Assembly (NCBI GenBank): GCA_007922195.1 | Contig: ML682232.1 | Span: 1,014,003 to 1,078,002 of the forward strand | DNA length: 64,000 nt | Source of the DNA: Podocnemis expansa | Lineage: Eukaryota > Chordata > Testudines > Podocnemididae | Reading direction: 5' to 3' | In this document: positions 1-10,806 of the stretch, piece by piece | How positions within the stretch are numbered: the first letter of the stretch is position 1 | How the letters are laid out: each line of letters starts with the position of its first letter | Program-made: the position numbers and the translations under genes | Notes under the pieces: generated by a model | Told to the model about the DNA's origin: nothing | What the model saw: the letters and a program-made list of their open reading frames with translations, nothing else | Database searches by the model: none

Positions 1-2271
1 TCTCCGCACTGAAACTGCACCCTTCTTTGCTGTCCATGTAAAAGGATGGACCGTGAGGCATTTCCAGAAGGCCAAAATTCCGAACTATTTCGGAACCGGG
101 GCAAAAACTGTTCCACCATTAAAGGCCCCTGATGGAAAAGGTTCTGCCCAGGGGATTTCAACTCCAGCACCTCCACTGTATTCTATTTCACTAATTTTTC
201 TAGAACTGCTACATGTACCATCAGGAAAAATGCCTCTCGTTTTCCCCCTGTAGTGCCTGCTTCCAGAAAGAGGTGGAAATACTCTTTCAACATCATTCAG
301 TTCCCTGCCATGTTTCCTTCCAAGCTGAAGATTTCAGGTGGATTCATATTTGTCAAAAATTTCCTTGTGACAGGTCCTCACAAGGGAAGTCTTTCACAAC
401 TGAATCTTGACCAAATTTGTGAAGCTTGCAAAGAACTGAAGCACTAGTTAATGGACTCTGGAAGGGGCTTTTTTTTTTTAAATGTACATTTGCTCAAATA
501 CTTCCCCAAATCAACCTGCTGCAGTGTTAATATCCCTTTAAAAATTACACAAGCAGATACACTTTGTCATGCTTTGATTTCCTCAAGTCCCAGCTGGGAG
601 TATCCAATTAGTGGTACCTGGCAAACCAAGACTTCATTACCCCAAGTTTGTAAGAACAGACATTGCAAAAATATTTACTTAGTCTTCAGTGAGAAGATGC
701 AGGCCTTTTGGCTCCACACAATTTTTTAATTACTTGTGCAGTAGCTTAAAGCAGCAATACTTATTTTCTTTAAATTTTTTATAAAAAGGAGCGATGTGCC
801 CATTCTTTGATTTAATTAACCCACCAACTCACAGTCCCACCCTACAAAACCACAATGGCTATGAAATACTAGCTTTTCTTAAAATATATTAGCAAAATAA
901 CTGCAGGCATTGAAAGGGCAACCGGGGTAGTCAACAGAGGCTCCACAGTGCAAATTTGGACTGCCAGATGCTTTTCCCTGGATTGTGGGGTACACGAGGA
1001 CTCAGGGCTTCAGGCCCTGATTGGGACACTTTCTGCTCCAGGAACAGGTATACAATCTCCTTGCAGTTCTCCTTGTATTATTTAAAAAGAGCAGCAATCT
1101 CTCTGACTACAGACAGCAAGGCAAGTATTTAGGCAGATTTGATTAGATTTTTCTTAAAAGTTTGTACTTCTGAGACAGAGAAGGAGAAATGCCAGAGCAG
1201 CCATAAGAAAATTGCTAGGAACCTCACACAAGAAATGTGAAATTCATTAGAAAATCATTCTGGCTCCTTACTGTGCAGGACAGGGACATCATATGCTTAT
1301 ACATATTCACTTGCCCAAAAAAAAAGCATCTCTGCAGTACAGGAAAAAAGTAACCGACAAACTGCTAAGAGTAGTTGCTGTACATTTCCAGCTATATTCT
1401 GACTACACTATATGAAAAATGAATACAAGAAAAATAAATGCACCCATGATTTTGCCTGTTGCCAGAAAGCAAAATGAAGATGAAAAGAACAAGCATTTCT
1501 TCCTGACTGTAGGATTATACCAGGTTAGCTTGCCACAAGATAGAAGGCACTTAGCACTCGGCATTCCCATCAGCCCAACACACTGAAAAAAAAGGAGCTT
1601 TCAATCTCACTGAACAGGAAAAGTTCTGAGCAAAGGACCATATGTACACTTATCTGGCAGAACAGTAGGCTGTTGCTAAATTGGAATTGGCCAAACAAAA
1701 ATGGTTGAATTGGAAGGGTGGGGGGAGGAGAGTACCTTTGTTTAATGAGTCACTGCTGTCAAACAAAATATTAGGGAGATCAATCAGCATTGTAAAGGCA
1801 TATTCACTGCCTGAAAAGCTTTGGTCTAAGATGAGACAAATAATCAGGGTGGAGTGTGGGAAATCCAACAGAAGAAGGGAGAAACAACAAAAATTTGAAG
1901 TATAGACAAATGGAGAGTAATGAAGCAAAAGAGTCCATGGAGAATATTTTGAAAAAGGAATGTTGAAAACAGTAAGGGTAGAAAGGCAGGTGGAAAGAAG
2001 CAAGCAAGAAGGGGCAAGGGGAAATAGCACAGAGGAAGAAAAATCTAACATGTTTAGGGACCTTATTGAGGATTCCACAACCTAAGCTCCCAGTGACCTC
2101 AGAAGGCCCTAAAGCAAGGCAGTGGGCCTGTAGCACCTGTTTTGGAGTTCTGGTTGACCAGCTTAATATGGTGACATAGGGTGTCTCAGAAGTCTGCTCT
2201 GTCAGAGAGGAAGCCAGTGACAAAGGAAGGAACCTGCACATCAGACAGATGCAACAAATAAAAGGAGATAG
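1..2271. other. unassigned non-coding sequence
   Basis: No recognisable gene or repeat family is seen here. Short open frames (up to 190 codons around 1804-2376) have no domain, no codon pattern and no splice context that I can support. The stretch is ordinary A+T-rich sequence with purine-rich patches (about 1700-2040). Confidence 0.5.
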
Positions 2272-2279
2272 CTGCAGAG

Positions 2280-2893
2280 CAAAGTTCCCTCTAAGCTGCA
2301 TGCCCGCCCCTGGTGCAGGAAACGCAGTCAGCCCTGCCCAGAGAGCTCCTCTGAGCTGGGAATTTTTAAAACACACACTCAGAGTAAGCTCTCACTGAGC
2401 ATGCACAGACTCTCTGTGCATGCTTAGTGAGAGTTCCTCTAGCCAGAGGAGCAGCTGGGGGCAAGGCCACATCGCCCCAGCAGCCAGGTAAGGACACCCT
2501 AACTGCCTCCCTTCCAACTCCCAAGGGGTGGGGAACGCGGCGAGCCGTGGACTGTTGGGACCAGACGCTGCTCCACCTACCTACCTGCATGGCCTCACTG
2601 CAGCGGGGCAGAGCAGCCAGCCAAGCCTACCCCCAGCTGGCTGCGCCTCCCCAGGGGGTGAAGGGGGCTGGCACTGAGCTCCAGCACGCAGGGTCGGGAC
2701 CCTGGAGCAGCCTGCTCCCAAAAAGTTTGGGCCGCTTCATCCCTGGCTCCTAGTGGTCCACAGTGCCCTGCTCCCCCACAGCAGTGAGAGGGCGGGAGCA
2801 GGGCAGGGGGGAGGATTGGGCCCACACAAGGGGGAGGCACACAGCAAACAACCTATGTTGCTCAGCTGTGTTCAGGCCTTAGGGGGGACACTG
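2280..2893. mobile_element. non-autonomous hAT-type DNA transposon, 614 bp
   Basis: The left end CAAAGTTCCCTCTAAG and the reverse complement of the right end CAGTGTCCCCCCTAAG match at 12 of 16 positions. They fit the CAGTG-type ends of reptile hAT elements. The flanks ctgcagag (2272-2279) and ctgcagat (2894-2901) match at 7 of 8 positions, which fits an 8-bp hAT target duplication. The interior is G+C-rich and has no transposase. The open frames at 2366-2840 in both directions are by-products of that composition. A near-perfect hairpin sits at 2389-2433. Confidence 0.72.
2389..2433. repeat. 20-bp inverted repeat with 5-nt loop
   Basis: The arms 2389-2408 and 2414-2433 (second arm CTGTGCATGCTTAGTGAGAG) are complementary except for one position. 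They form a stable hairpin inside the hAT element at 2280-2893. It may be an internal structure of that element family. Confidence 0.7.
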
Positions 2894-2901
2894 CTGCAGA
2901 T

Positions 2902-3724
2902 GGCAGGGAAAGGTGACTTAATGAGGTACGGCTTTAAGAAAAGTCAAGCAGCAGGCCCCGAGTTTCAGATAGGAACTATACCACATTCAAACCCTTTTTT
3001 TTTTCCTCTTAATTTGACAGTACACCTTTTTTTAAAAAAAAATCCCCAAAACAAGAACAAAAAGCATCAACCTAAAGAAAGGGACTGAAATTCTGCTGCT
3101 GTTGAAACTTTATTCAATGTATTGGCCAAAGAGAGAGTCCACCATCTTGCAGGCCCAAAAACTCTGCACAAGTGGTTTAGTATTTATTATGGCAGTACCC
3201 CCTAGGCCTGAGATCCAGACCCCACTGGGCTGAACACTGCATAAGAAGTATAGTGAGAGAAATTCACACTCTGAAGTTATTTCCTAGTTCCATGGTGGAA
3301 GGAGTACAAGAGTTCCAGTATCCGGTTACAATTTACTTTAGATTAAATCATTTTCAAACCAGCTTTTAGAAATACCTGTCATATTTTTGGTCCCATCACC
3401 CAGTGAAAGAGGCTGTTATGAAGTCAGAAAAATGGATCACTTTTCCTGTAAGAATGCAATCGAAATCAGAGAGTCTCCAAATTGCTGTAAATCTAAAATT
3501 TACAATTACTCTGAAATCCACTCAATTTCCACTCCATTCTTACATGAAAGTTGATGCTTTCTTCCTGCTTTACAAATTGTCAAGATTCCTATTTTATTGT
3601 TCTCTCCAACATTTAAGTCATTTTAAAATACTTGGACAGCTTTATGTTTCTTTGTAGCCAAAGGTACTGGATAGAGACTTGAATATACCTGATTTAATTT
3701 TCTACCCAAGATAAATATAGGAAA
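2902..3724. other. unassigned non-coding sequence
   Basis: A+T-rich sequence with poly-T and poly-A patches (2997-3005, 3030-3042). No gene or repeat family is recognised. Confidence 0.5.
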
Positions 3725-3731
3725 TATTTAC

Positions 3732-4960
3732 ATGGATGACACCATCACCATCCCCTCTGCCCCCAAGGTAATATTTTTCAAACTTTTTTGCTCAAGCCTT
3801 GACCAGCCACATGGAGGTAAAACTACAGCTTACCTTATCTGTGCTAAGTTTTATGATATACTAATTAGTCACCTACTACAGGACAGACCCAACAAAAAGA
3901 ACAACAGACCACTACAGGCCATCACCTACAGCAGGGGATCTCAAACACACAGCACATGGGCCACGTGCAGCTCCTAAAGCTATTTCCTGCGGCCTGCAAT
4001 GACGCTATTGTTACCAATATTTGCAATATCATTGTACCAAAAGGTTTTAGTGGTGCGGCCCTCAGGCTAATGTCCTAGTCCTCATGCGCCCCTTGTGGTA
4101 ATTTGAGTTTGAGACTCCTGATCTACAGCCTGCAGCTAAAATCTCTCCAACATATCATTAAGGATCTACAATCTATCCTACAAGATAATCACTCACTCTC
4201 TCAGGCTTTGAGAAGCAGGCCAATCCTTGCCTACAGACAGCCCATCAACCACAAGCAAATACTCACCACCAACTGGATGCCTCACAATAACACTAACCCA
4301 GGAACCTATCCCTGCAACAAAACTTCACTGCCAATTCAGGGCCAGTGACAAGGTGTGGACAAACTACATCAGCCACACCATCAGGAGCTCATTCACTTAC
4401 ACATCTACTAATGCGATACAGGCCATCACATGCCAGCAATGTAACTCTGCTACGTACATTGACCAAATCAGACTATCCTTACACAAAAGAATAAATTGAC
4501 ACACATCAGCTATCAAAAATGGTAACATTAATAAATCAGTAGGAGAGCACTTCAATCTCTATGGACACTCAAGTAGCAGATGTGAAAGTTGCCATAATTC
4601 AACAAAAGAATGTCAAAAATAGACTTAAGCATGAAACGCAGAGCTGGAACTCACATGTAAACTTGACATAAATCAGACTGAGTTTGCATAGGAACTTGGA
4701 ATGGTTAACCCAATACAAAAAGTAGTTGTCCCTTGTCACACATCACCACCTTCTAAACAACTATTGTGAATGGGCCCTTTCTACCCTAAATTAATTGACT
4801 TCATTAGCACTTACCCTTCCCATTGTAATGTTTTTCACCTTTGGAAGTGTACATATGCCTCCTTACTGCAGTTTCCACTTACTTCATGCCTCTGATGAAG
4901 TGAGCTGAAGCCCATGAAAGCTTATACCCAAAAAAAATGTGTTAGGCTTTAAGTTGCCAT
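3732..4960 (+). mobile_element. Penelope-like retroelement, 3' half, decayed
   Basis: Translated pieces read as the end of a Penelope-type reverse transcriptase followed by a GIY-YIG-type endonuclease region. A stretch at 4140-4260 includes SLSQALRSRPILAYRQP. Cysteine-rich text (TCQQC) and SATYIDQ at 4420-4470 recall the YVGET-type GIY-YIG core. GEHFNL lies near 4540. Stops and frameshifts interrupt the frame, so it cannot be functional. The 3' end at 4889-4960 carries the tail TCTGATGAAGTGAGCTG...GAAAGCTTAT. This tail also occurs alone at 15.75, 24.3 and 59.4 kb, which ties those scattered tails to this family. A small hAT element interrupts the reading at 3932-4120, between the codons for ITYS and LQLKSL. 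The family call rests on remembered family sequence, not on an alignment. Confidence 0.7.
3932..4120. mobile_element. 189-bp hAT MITE (CAGGGGTCTCAAAC family), copy 1
   Basis: It begins CAGGGGATCTCAAAC and ends GTTTGAGACTCCTG, so the termini are inverted repeats. The flanks acctacag (3924-3931) and atctacag (4121-4128) form an 8-bp target duplication with one mismatch. It is inserted in the Penelope-like element, hence younger than it. It is the same family as 32093-32276, 37221-37295 and 42007-42184. It has no coding capacity. Confidence 0.88.
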
Positions 4961-5149
4961 AGAACATTCGTTGTAAAGTCTGCAAAATAAGTTTCTTATA
5001 TGCATTTCTGCACCATGTGCGCGAATGGGTAGAGAGGAATGTTGAAAAGACAGAATCCTATGAAGCCCCCATATTCCAGAAAAGAGGAAGATATTCATGC
5101 AAGAAATTACTCCCTGGGGATTCCTCCAGATCTGTAATCCATGGGTTAA

Positions 5150-6478
5150 GGCCAAAGAACCACAGAAGCTCCAGACAGCTTGACAATCCTATCTGCAAAT
5201 ATCTAGATGAGACTAAGGTGCTCAGGGCTAGTCAACATGAATTTGTCAAAAACAAAATCACGTCAAACCAACTCAATAGCTTTCTATGGTGTGGTACCAA
5301 ACCTTGTGGATAGAGAGGAGGCAGCAGATGTGGTGTATCTAGACTTTAGTAAGGCATTAGATACAGTCTCACATCACTTTCTCATTAATAAACTGAGGAG
5401 GTACAAACTAGATGGAGCTACTATAAGATGAGAGAAAAACTGATCGAATGACTGCCCCCAGAGAGACCTTATCAACAGTTCACATTCAGGCTGGAAGGAC
5501 ATAATGAGCAGGGTGCCACAGACATCTCTCCTGGGTCCAGTTTTGTTCAACATTTTTTATCAGTGACTTAGATGATGGCATAGAGAGCAAACTTTTAAAG
5601 TCTGCAGATGATGCCAACCTCAGAGGGACTGCAAATGCTGTGAAAGATAGGATCACAATTCAAAATGATTTGGACAAACTGGTGAAATGGTCAGAGATAA
5701 ACAGAATGAAATTCAATAAAGATGAGTGCCAAATACTCAGCTCAGGGCTGAACAATCCGTTCCACACATATAGAACGGGCAATGACTGCCTAGGAAGAGG
5801 TACTGCAGAAAGGGATCTGGGTGTAATAGTGGATCACAAGCTAAATACAATTCAGCAGAGTAACACTGTTGCAAAAAAAAAGCAAACGTGTTCTGGGGTG
5901 TATTAACAGTATTGTGAATAAGACACAAGAAGTGATTCTTCCACTCTGCTCTGCACTGATTAGCCCTCAATTTGAGTAGCATCCAGTTTTGGGCGTCTCA
6001 TTTCAAAAGGATGTGCCGAAATTGGAGAAGTCCAAAGAAGGGCAACAAAAATGATTAGTGGTCTATAACATTTCATCTATGAGGGAAGATTGGAAAAGCT
6101 GGGTTTGTTAAGTTTAGAAAAAAGGAAATGGAAAGGGGATACAGTTTCAAATACCTAAAAGGTTTTTGTGAGGAAAGAGGTGAAAAATTATTCTCTTTAA
6201 TCACAAATGATAGGACAAGAAGCAGCGAGCTTAAATTACAGCAAGGGAGGTTTAGGTTGGACATTAGGAAAAAATTCCTTACAGTCAGAGTGATTAAACG
6301 TTGGAATAAATTGCCTCAGCAGGTTGTTGAATCTCCTACATTGGAGGTTTTTAAGAGCAGATTGGACAAACGCCTATCAGTTATGGTTTAATCGGAGTAT
6401 TTAGCCCTGCCATGAGTGGAGGGAACTGGACTGGATGGTCCCTCCAGTTTCTATGACTCTATCATCCCATTCTTCCAA
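5150..6478 (+). mobile_element. CR1 LINE, 5'-truncated copy including 3' tail
   Basis: The sequence reads through the CR1 reverse transcriptase from the palm domain onward. VVYLDFSKALDTVSHHFL (5330-5390) is motif A. ISDLDDGIESKLLKSADDAN (5560-5625) covers the YADD-equivalent region, where the catalytic motif is degraded. IQNDLDKLVKWSEINRMKFN (5660-5720) and GLGVIVDHKLN-like text follow. The distal domain ends with RWNKLPQQVVESPTLEVFKS (6300-6360). The 3' tail has the CR1 form CTGGATGGTCCCTCCAG followed by TTCTATGACTCTATCA near 6470. At least three frame changes and several stops make it dead. It is the same subfamily as the opposite-strand copy at 40441-41592. Confidence 0.92.
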
Positions 6479-7422
6479 ACGGATGTACCACTTTCTCACA
6501 CTGGACCAACTTGGACAATCCACACTTCTCTTTTGCAGTGTAACACATTTTGTTCTCATTGTTATTTTTGTCTTAGTCTAATCTCTCAAATGCTTATGAA
6601 GAAATTGAGGCCAGCTCCCCTGTTTCTGCCATCAAAAGAGCCCAACAGAGAGCTAGAGTAGAAGAAAAATCAACCTAAAACTGGAGGCAGTTCTCCGACT
6701 ACATGGAATATTTGGAACTCTCAGGGCTTGAAGAGCAGCATTTCAGCTGCAGAATGAAGGAAAATTAATTCCTTAGGCAGACAAACTCACTTCATAACTT
6801 AAGCAAAAAGGACTTCGTTATTCTGGCCTGGGTTCAACCAGCTTTAAAACAGGACATAGCTCCTGGATTCTGAAGCAGTTTTTATCTTTGTGTCTGCCAT
6901 GTTGTCAGACAGACTGCAAGGGGGAACAACAGCTGTATCACTGGAAAGGGGGAATAACAGCTGTATCACTGGAAACCGGACTGGGAAAACTAGATTAATC
7001 ACCATTAAATATTTGCTTCTCCTGAAATCAGTTTGTTACAAAGAAACCAATCTACTGAAACTGCAAATATCCTAGGCCTAACAGATATTCAAAGGAACAT
7101 CTTCAACGTACTGCAGAGAAAAGAAGAGACAGAACATTCAACAAGGGGTTTACTTCACTTGTTGGAAGAGAAATATCTCAAGGCTCAGGATGAACAGACT
7201 GGTCATTCTAGAGAACAGCTACACTTCACAGTTCTTTGGAATTGCTCTCTCCATCTGCTAACAGATGGAAATCGCAACCAACAACTGAACTGGCTTTAAA
7301 TGCCCATTTCAGATATAAATGGTTAGTCACAGCTCAGGAGTACAAAATGGAATGATAAATTATCATTATCTACCATAACTTTATATTTCATATTCTACTA
7401 AATAAATGTAGTACTACTATAT
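6479..7422. other. unassigned sequence with a short tandem duplication
   Basis: No gene is seen. The only structure noted is a 28-bp direct duplication at 6920-6975. The final bases before 7423 are A+T-rich (tatat) and form the flank of the R4-type LINE. Confidence 0.5.
6920..6975. repeat. 28-bp tandem duplication (two units)
   Basis: Units 6920-6947 and 6948-6975 are adjacent and differ at one position (aacaac versus aataac). Each ends in CAGCTGTATCACTGGAAA. The low divergence suggests a recent slippage event. Confidence 0.9.
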
Positions 7423-7484
7423 AAAAAAAAAATTCCTCTCTCACCCCCTATGGGTGGTATGTGTCATCCTCAACCTTGGGTCCT

Positions 7485-10400
7485 CTACCAGAGGCCTGGG
7501 AGTTTGAGGGTTCTGCGCAGTATCTTAGCTGTTCCTAGCACTGCACTCTTCTGGACAGAGAGCTCTGATGTTGTTCCTGGGATCTGTTGGAGCCACTCTC
7601 CCAGCTTCGGAGTCACAGCCCCGAGTGCTCCTACCACCACCGGGACCACTTTGGCCTTCACTTTCCACATCCGCTCTAGTTCCTCTTTCAGGCCCTGGTA
7701 CTTCTCCAGCTTCTCATACTCCTTCTTCCTGATGTTGCTGTCACTTGGCACTGCTACATCTATCACCACCGCTGTCTTCTGGTCCTTGTCTATTACCACG
7801 ATGTCTGGTTGATTGGCCAGTACCTGCCTGTCTGTCTGGATCTGGAAGTCCCACAGGATCTTAGCCCTGTTATTCTCCACGACCTTCTGTGGGATCTCCC
7901 ATCTGGTCTTGGGAGGGTCTAGCCCATACACTGTGCAGATGTTCCTGTACACAATGCCAGCTACTTGGTTATGCCGTTCAGTGTATGCTGTTCCTGCCTG
8001 CATCTTACATCCTGCCACTATGTGTTGGACTGTCTCTGAGGCCTCACTGCACAGTCTGCACCTTGGGTCCTGTCTAGTGTGGTAGACCCCTGCTTCAATG
8101 GATCTGGTGCTCAGTGCCTGTTCTTGTGCTGCTATGATCAGTGCCTCAGTGCTGTCTTTTAGTCCAGCCTTTTCCAACCACTGGTAGGATTTCCCAATGT
8201 CAGCCACCTCAGCTATCTGTCGATGGTACATTCCATGCAGGGTCTTGTCTTGCCATGGCACTTCTTCTGCTTGATCTTCCTCCCATGTCTGCTGCTGCCT
8301 CAGGCATTCTCTCAGCAGCTCATCTTTGGGTGCCATCTTACTGATGTACTGCTGGATGCTCTGGGTTTCATCCAGGACAGTGGCTTTGACACTCACCAAA
8401 CCCCGCCCGCCGCCTTTCCGGCTGGAGTACAGTCTCTGGGTGTTGGACTTGGGGTGGAAACCTCCGTACATTGTGAGGAGCTTCCGGGTCTTCACATCGG
8501 CAGCCTCCATGTCCTCCTTTGGCCAGCTCACTATACCGGCAGGGTATCTGATGACTGGCAGGGCATACCTGTTGATGGCGTGGATCTTGTTCTTCCCATT
8601 GAGCTGGCTCTTCAGGACCTGTCTTATCCTCTGGTGGTACTTGGATGTTGCTGTCTTCCTTGCCTCCTCATCGTGAGTCCCATGTGACTGTGGGATGCCA
8701 AGGTACTTGTAGCTGGTCTGTATGTCTGCTATGTGGCCTGCTGGTAGTTCCACCCCATCAGTCTTGACTACCTTTCCTCTCTTTACTACCATCCGGCCAC
8801 ACTTCTCCAGTCCGAATGACATCCCAATATCCTCACTGTAGATCCGTGTCAGGTGGATTAGCGAGTCGATGTCTCGTTCATTCTTAGCATACAGCTTGAT
8901 GTCATCCATGTAGAGGAGGTGGCTGATGGTAGTGCCACTCTTGAACTTGTATCCATATCCAGTCCTTGTGATTATCTGGCTGAGGGGGTTCAAGCCAATG
9001 CAGAACAGCAGTGGGGACAGAGCATCACCTTGGTATATGCCGCACTTGATGGCCACTTGTGCAAGCTGTCTTGAGTTGACTTCCAGTGTTGTCTTCCACA
9101 GTCCCATTGAGTTCTTGAGGAAGGTCCTTAGTGTCCTGTTGACTTTGTATAGCGCCAGACATTCACAGATCCATGTGTGCGGCATTGAGTCGTAGGCTTT
9201 CCTGTAGTCAATCCAGGCTGTTCTCAGATTGGTCTGTCTAGACCTTGAGTCTTGGGCGACTGCTCTATCTATGAGCAGCTGGTGTTTTGAGCCTCTGGTG
9301 TTGTTCCCAATGCCCTTCTGAGCTGTGCTCATGTACTGGCCCACATGGTCCTGTAGCTTGGCGGCTATGATGCCTGATAGGACTTTCCATGTTGTGGGGA
9401 GGCAGGTTATTGGCCGGTAGTTGGATGGTGCTGTTCCTTTGTGGGGGTCTTTCATGATCAGCACTGTCCTTCCTTGTGTTAGCCAGTCTGGGTGGGAGCC
9501 TGCTGCTAGCAGCTGGTTCATCTGTGCTGCTAGGCGTTCATGCACTGCTGTTAGTTTCTTTAGCCAGTAGGTGTGGATCATGTCCGGGCCAGGTGCTGTC
9601 CAGCTCTTCATGTTCTTGACCTGCTGTTGGATGTCGGCTATTGTGATGGTGACTGGTTCCTGTTCTGGGAGATTGCTGTGGTCTGTTCTCAGGTCCTGAA
9701 GCCACTTTGCACTGGTGTTATGAGTCTTCTCTTTCTCCCAGATGTTCTTCCAGTACTCTTCAGTTTCTGCTGTTGGTGGCTCTGCTGTTATTGTGTTGTT
9801 GCACTGCAGTTGGGAGTACACCTTGGATGGTTCTTTGGAGAACAAGGCATTTATCTTTTTGGCCTCTGCTTCTCTAGTGTATCTCCTTAGCCTGGTGGCC
9901 AGTGCTGTGAGCCTTTGCTTAGCAGTCTCTAGGGCTTCAGATGGAGTCAGGCCCTTGTATTTTCTCAGTAGCCAAGTCTTATCCTTAATCTCTACACCCT
10001 TCTGTAGTTCCACCAGCCGGCTAACTTCCCTCCGGGTTGCCTTGATCTTACCCTCCCTGGAAAATGAGGTTGGAGGATATGTATTGCTGTTCTTCTTGAT
10101 TGTGTAGCCAAGCATCTCCAGGATTACAGAGGCTGTCGCATATACCAGTTCATTGGTTTCAGTGATGGTGGTAGTAGGAATTGTCATTAGGGCTCTATTG
10201 GCATCTTCTAGCATACTATCTGATGGTACTTCTCCCACGAGCCTTGGTAATCGGTCTCGAGGGTTGACTGTAGCTAGTTTATCCATGATCGTATGCCCCA
10301 TATCAGCTGCTGTGTTCTGTAATGGAGGGGGTGGCAGTGAAGTTCCAGCTTCAGGTGGTGGCTGCACATCGAGTTGTTCTTCTGGGGCTTTTTCTTGAGC

Positions 10401-10610
10401 CTGGGAGGTAATGTGGAGTTGGTCTATCTCCAGTTGTGAGAGCAGCTGCCTCTTTACTATGTTGAAGCGTTGGGTAACTAGCTGTTTCTCAGTTAGTGTG
10501 GATGTAGGTCTTTTGTCCATCCATAGTTCCCTCATACGTTTCATATATCCCCTCTCATTAGGTCTGCTGTTGTAGTAGCATTCCATCAATTCGAGGTTCT
10601 CTTGTCTCAT
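7485..10610 (-). CDS. R4/Dong-type reverse transcriptase with restriction-like endonuclease, intact frame
   Basis: A 1,041-residue retrotransposon protein that would nick the target and prime cDNA synthesis there. Residues 1-30 form a basic helical start typical of this clade (ELMECYY...RGY). A proline-rich linker spans about 84-96. The reverse transcriptase occupies about 330-640, with NYRPITCLPT at 397-406, motif A D468 and D474 in WIDYRKAYD, motif B QGDALSP at 527-533, motif C YMDD at 567-570 and YKYLGI at 634-639. A CCHC knuckle has C851, C854, H863 and C868. The restriction-like endonuclease has P935-D936, D951 and K967 or K970. There is no apurinic endonuclease domain, which excludes L1, CR1 and RTE. 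The ATG at 10608-10610 is the first methionine; an in-frame TAA lies 13 codons upstream (10650-10652). Residues SDDKWATGTNHAW precede it in frame, so a non-ATG start is possible. No frameshift or internal stop is seen, so the copy may be young. The clade assignment is from motifs only. Confidence 0.93.
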   Translation of the reverse strand: MRQENLELMECYYNSRPNERGYMKRMRELWMDKRPTSTLTEKQLVTQRFNIVKRQLLSQLEIDQLHITSQAQEKAPEEQLDVQPPPEAGTSLPPPPLQNTAADMGHTIMDKLATVNPRDRLPRLVGEVPSDSMLEDANRALMTIPTTTITETNELVYATASVILEMLGYTIKKNSNTYPPTSFSREGKIKATRREVSRLVELQKGVEIKDKTWLLRKYKGLTPSEALETAKQRLTALATRLRRYTREAEAKKINALFSKEPSKVYSQLQCNNTITAEPPTAETEEYWKNIWEKEKTHNTSAKWLQDLRTDHSNLPEQEPVTITIADIQQQVKNMKSWTAPGPDMIHTYWLKKLTAVHERLAAQMNQLLAAGSHPDWLTQGRTVLIMKDPHKGTAPSNYRPITCLPTTWKVLSGIIAAKLQDHVGQYMSTAQKGIGNNTRGSKHQLLIDRAVAQDSRSRQTNLRTAWIDYRKAYDSMPHTWICECLALYKVNRTLRTFLKNSMGLWKTTLEVNSRQLAQVAIKCGIYQGDALSPLLFCIGLNPLSQIITRTGYGYKFKSGTTISHLLYMDDIKLYAKNERDIDSLIHLTRIYSEDIGMSFGLEKCGRMVVKRGKVVKTDGVELPAGHIADIQTSYKYLGIPQSHGTHDEEARKTATSKYHQRIRQVLKSQLNGKNKIHAINRYALPVIRYPAGIVSWPKEDMEAADVKTRKLLTMYGGFHPKSNTQRLYSSRKGGGRGLVSVKATVLDETQSIQQYISKMAPKDELLRECLRQQQTWEEDQAEEVPWQDKTLHGMYHRQIAEVADIGKSYQWLEKAGLKDSTEALIIAAQEQALSTRSIEAGVYHTRQDPRCRLCSEASETVQHIVAGCKMQAGTAYTERHNQVAGIVYRNICTVYGLDPPKTRWEIPQKVVENNRAKILWDFQIQTDRQVLANQPDIVVIDKDQKTAVVIDVAVPSDSNIRKKEYEKLEKYQGLKEELERMWKVKAKVVPVVVGALGAVTPKLGEWLQQIPGTTSELSVQKSAVLGTAKILRRTLKLPGLW

Positions 10611-10806
10611 CCATGCATGGTTTGTTCCAGTAGCCCACTTATCGTCAGATTATCCTGGTTCCCCAACATCTGGCGCGGACCTTGTTAATCCGGGCGACGT
10701 CCGAGCCGGCACGACTCTCCTAGTTCGTGTCACTCTCATATTCGAGGTAGGCAAGTGAGGCGTTAGGGGGTCTTTTGCCCAAGGACCCCTACTGGGAAGG
10801 TAGACA
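10611..10806 (-). other. 5' leader of the R4-type LINE
   Basis: This roughly 196-nt G+C-rich segment lies between the tRNA-like head and the reading frame. On the sense strand it contains GACGTCGCCCGGATTAACAA and later GTGGGCTACTGG. It is not coding in the frame of the LINE protein beyond 13 codons. Its place directly after a tRNA-like promoter resembles the conserved central domain of tRNA-headed SINEs. That comparison is inference and needs an alignment. Confidence 0.6.

Noticed and set aside
7450..10398. Plus-strand frames of 60-154 codons between 7450 and 10398
   Set aside because: They are antisense shadows of the intact 1,041-codon LINE frame.
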